In this document: positions 17,164 to 17,959 of the stretch, piece after piece | Layout of the letters: each line of letters starts with the position of its first letter | Numbering within the stretch: the first letter of the stretch is position 1 | NCBI GenBank assembly: GCA_012735355.1 | Contig: JAAYHP010000028.1 | Location: forward strand, 1 to 17,959 | DNA length: 17,959 bases | DNA from: Lysinibacillus sp. | GTDB lineage: Bacteria > Bacillota > Bacilli > Bacillales_A > Planococcaceae | Direction of reading: 5' to 3' | Program-made: the position numbers and the translations under genes | The notes under the pieces: model-generated | What the model was told of the DNA's origin: nothing | Databases searched by the model: none | Seen by the model: only the letters and a program-made list of their open reading frames with translations

Positions 17164-17959
17164 TTAATACCTCGGCTTCCTGTCAATAATTTCTTGTAAA
17201 AATTGTAAGTAATCTTCATAACGATAATCGCGAATTTCCCCAGATGCTACTCCTTCCTTCACTGAACATTGAGGTTCTTTTAAATGAAGGCATCCGCGGA
17301 ATTTACAATCATCGCTTTTTCGAACAAACTCAGGAAAACAAGAAGATAAATCTTCTTTTTCTAAATGGTCAAAATCAAAAGAACTAAATCCTGGAGTATC
17401 GGCCACAAGTCCCCCTGCAACTTCAATTAACTCTACGTGTCTCGTTGTATGTTTCCCACGACCTAGACTTTGAGAAATCTCTCCAGTTTTTAAATTCAAT
17501 TCGGGAATTAACGTATTCAAAATCGTTGACTTACCAACTCCCGATTGACCTGCAAGCACCGTTGTTTTCCCCTTAATCAACGGTCGTAATTTTTCCAATA
17601 ACGTTGAATCATTAATAAATGTATCTATTACTTCATAGCCTATTTCTTTGTAATCTTTCATATAGGATTCAATTTCTGCTCTTTCTTCTTCAGAAAGCAA
17701 GTCCATTTTCGTAAAACAAAGAATAGGTTGTATATTATGGGATTCAAGTACGACTAAAAATCGGTTGAGTAAATTTACATTGAAATCTGGTTCCTTTACT
17801 GAAAAAACGAGCAATGCTTGATCTACATTGGCAATAGGTGGACGGATTAAATCATTCATTCTCGGATAAATTTTTTTTATTACCCCGTCGGACCCTTCTT
17901 CTTTCGTATACTCACCGCAGTCGCCGACGCGCGGTGTTTCCCCTCGATTTCGAAAAACA
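17164..17959 (-). CDS. rsgA: RsgA, 30S ribosome-assembly GTPase (5' end cut by window edge)
   Basis: RsgA is a circularly permuted GTPase that checks and releases maturing 30S subunits. The visible 264 residues begin within the OB fold ([13 protein letters not shown]), so about 35 N-terminal residues lie past base 17959. A start at Met 17859 would cut the OB fold off and is rejected. The permuted motif order is clear: G4 TKMD first, then G1 [17 protein letters not shown], and G3 DTPGFSS. The C-terminal zinc knuckle is [14 protein letters not shown]. The end RKPRY matches B. subtilis. It is followed after 1 nt by rpe, whose ribosome site lies in the rsgA tail. Confidence 0.96.
   Translation of the reverse strand, partial: VFRNRGETPRVGDCGEYTKEEGSDGVIKKIYPRMNDLIRPPIANVDQALLVFSVKEPDFNVNLLNRFLVVLESHNIQPILCFTKMDLLSEEERAEIESYMKDYKEIGYEVIDTFINDSTLLEKLRPLIKGKTTVLAGQSGVGKSTILNTLIPELNLKTGEISQSLGRGKHTTRHVELIEVAGGLVADTPGFSSFDFDHLEKEDLSSCFPEFVRKSDDCKFRGCLHLKEPQCSVKEGVASGEIRDYRYEDYLQFLQEIIDRKPRY

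Overview
The window is a chromosomal housekeeping segment from an AT-rich, low-GC Gram-positive bacterium of the Bacillales. The gene order matches the Bacillus subtilis rsgA-to-ftsY region from end to end: rsgA, rpe, thiN, spoVM, rpmB, asp23/yloU, fakA/yloV, sdaAB, sdaAA, recG, fapR, plsX, fabD, fabG, acpP, rnc, smc, ftsY. Every gene except rpmB is on the minus strand, so transcription runs from high to low coordinates. A spoVM-like small gene implies an endospore former. The acidic N-terminal linker of FtsY and the overall codon bias would fit a Planococcaceae-type genus (Lysinibacillus or Ureibacillus relatives), but I cannot fix the genus from the sequence.

Right part (about 15.6-17.96 kb): rsgA (5' end cut by the window edge), rpe and thiN are packed with 1-nt gaps or 4-nt overlaps. 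They are followed by a 34-residue spoVM-like gene that is easy to miss. spoVM and the oppositely oriented rpmB end in face-to-face hairpin terminators. Centre right (13.0-15.4 kb): rpmB (plus strand) and yloU-fakA (minus strand) diverge from a 297-nt intergenic region. fakA ends in a strong terminator. Centre (9.3-12.97 kb): the two serine dehydratase subunits sdaAB and sdaAA, then recG. Left centre (5.6-9.3 kb): the fatty-acid and phospholipid cluster fapR-plsX-fabD-fabG-acpP. It is headed by a readable FapR promoter and operator, and acpP has a promoter of its own. Left (1-5.5 kb): rnc-smc-ftsY, with ftsY cut by the left edge.

The genes serve three linked jobs. FapR, PlsX, FabD, FabG and AcpP set membrane-lipid supply in response to malonyl-CoA, and FakA feeds exogenous fatty acids into the PlsX branch. 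RsgA, L28 and RNase III act in ribosome and RNA maturation. SMC, RecG and FtsY act in chromosome segregation, repair and protein targeting.

I see no mobile element, CRISPR array, tRNA or rRNA, and no obviously new multi-gene system. The unusual features sit in the rnc-smc operon. RNase III has alanine where the family has a near-invariant metal-binding catalytic aspartate. smc is interrupted by one in-frame amber codon with an otherwise open frame. The rnc leader contains a long imperfect hairpin that could be an RNase III autoregulatory target. The SpoVM-like peptide has an unusual lysine-rich tail.
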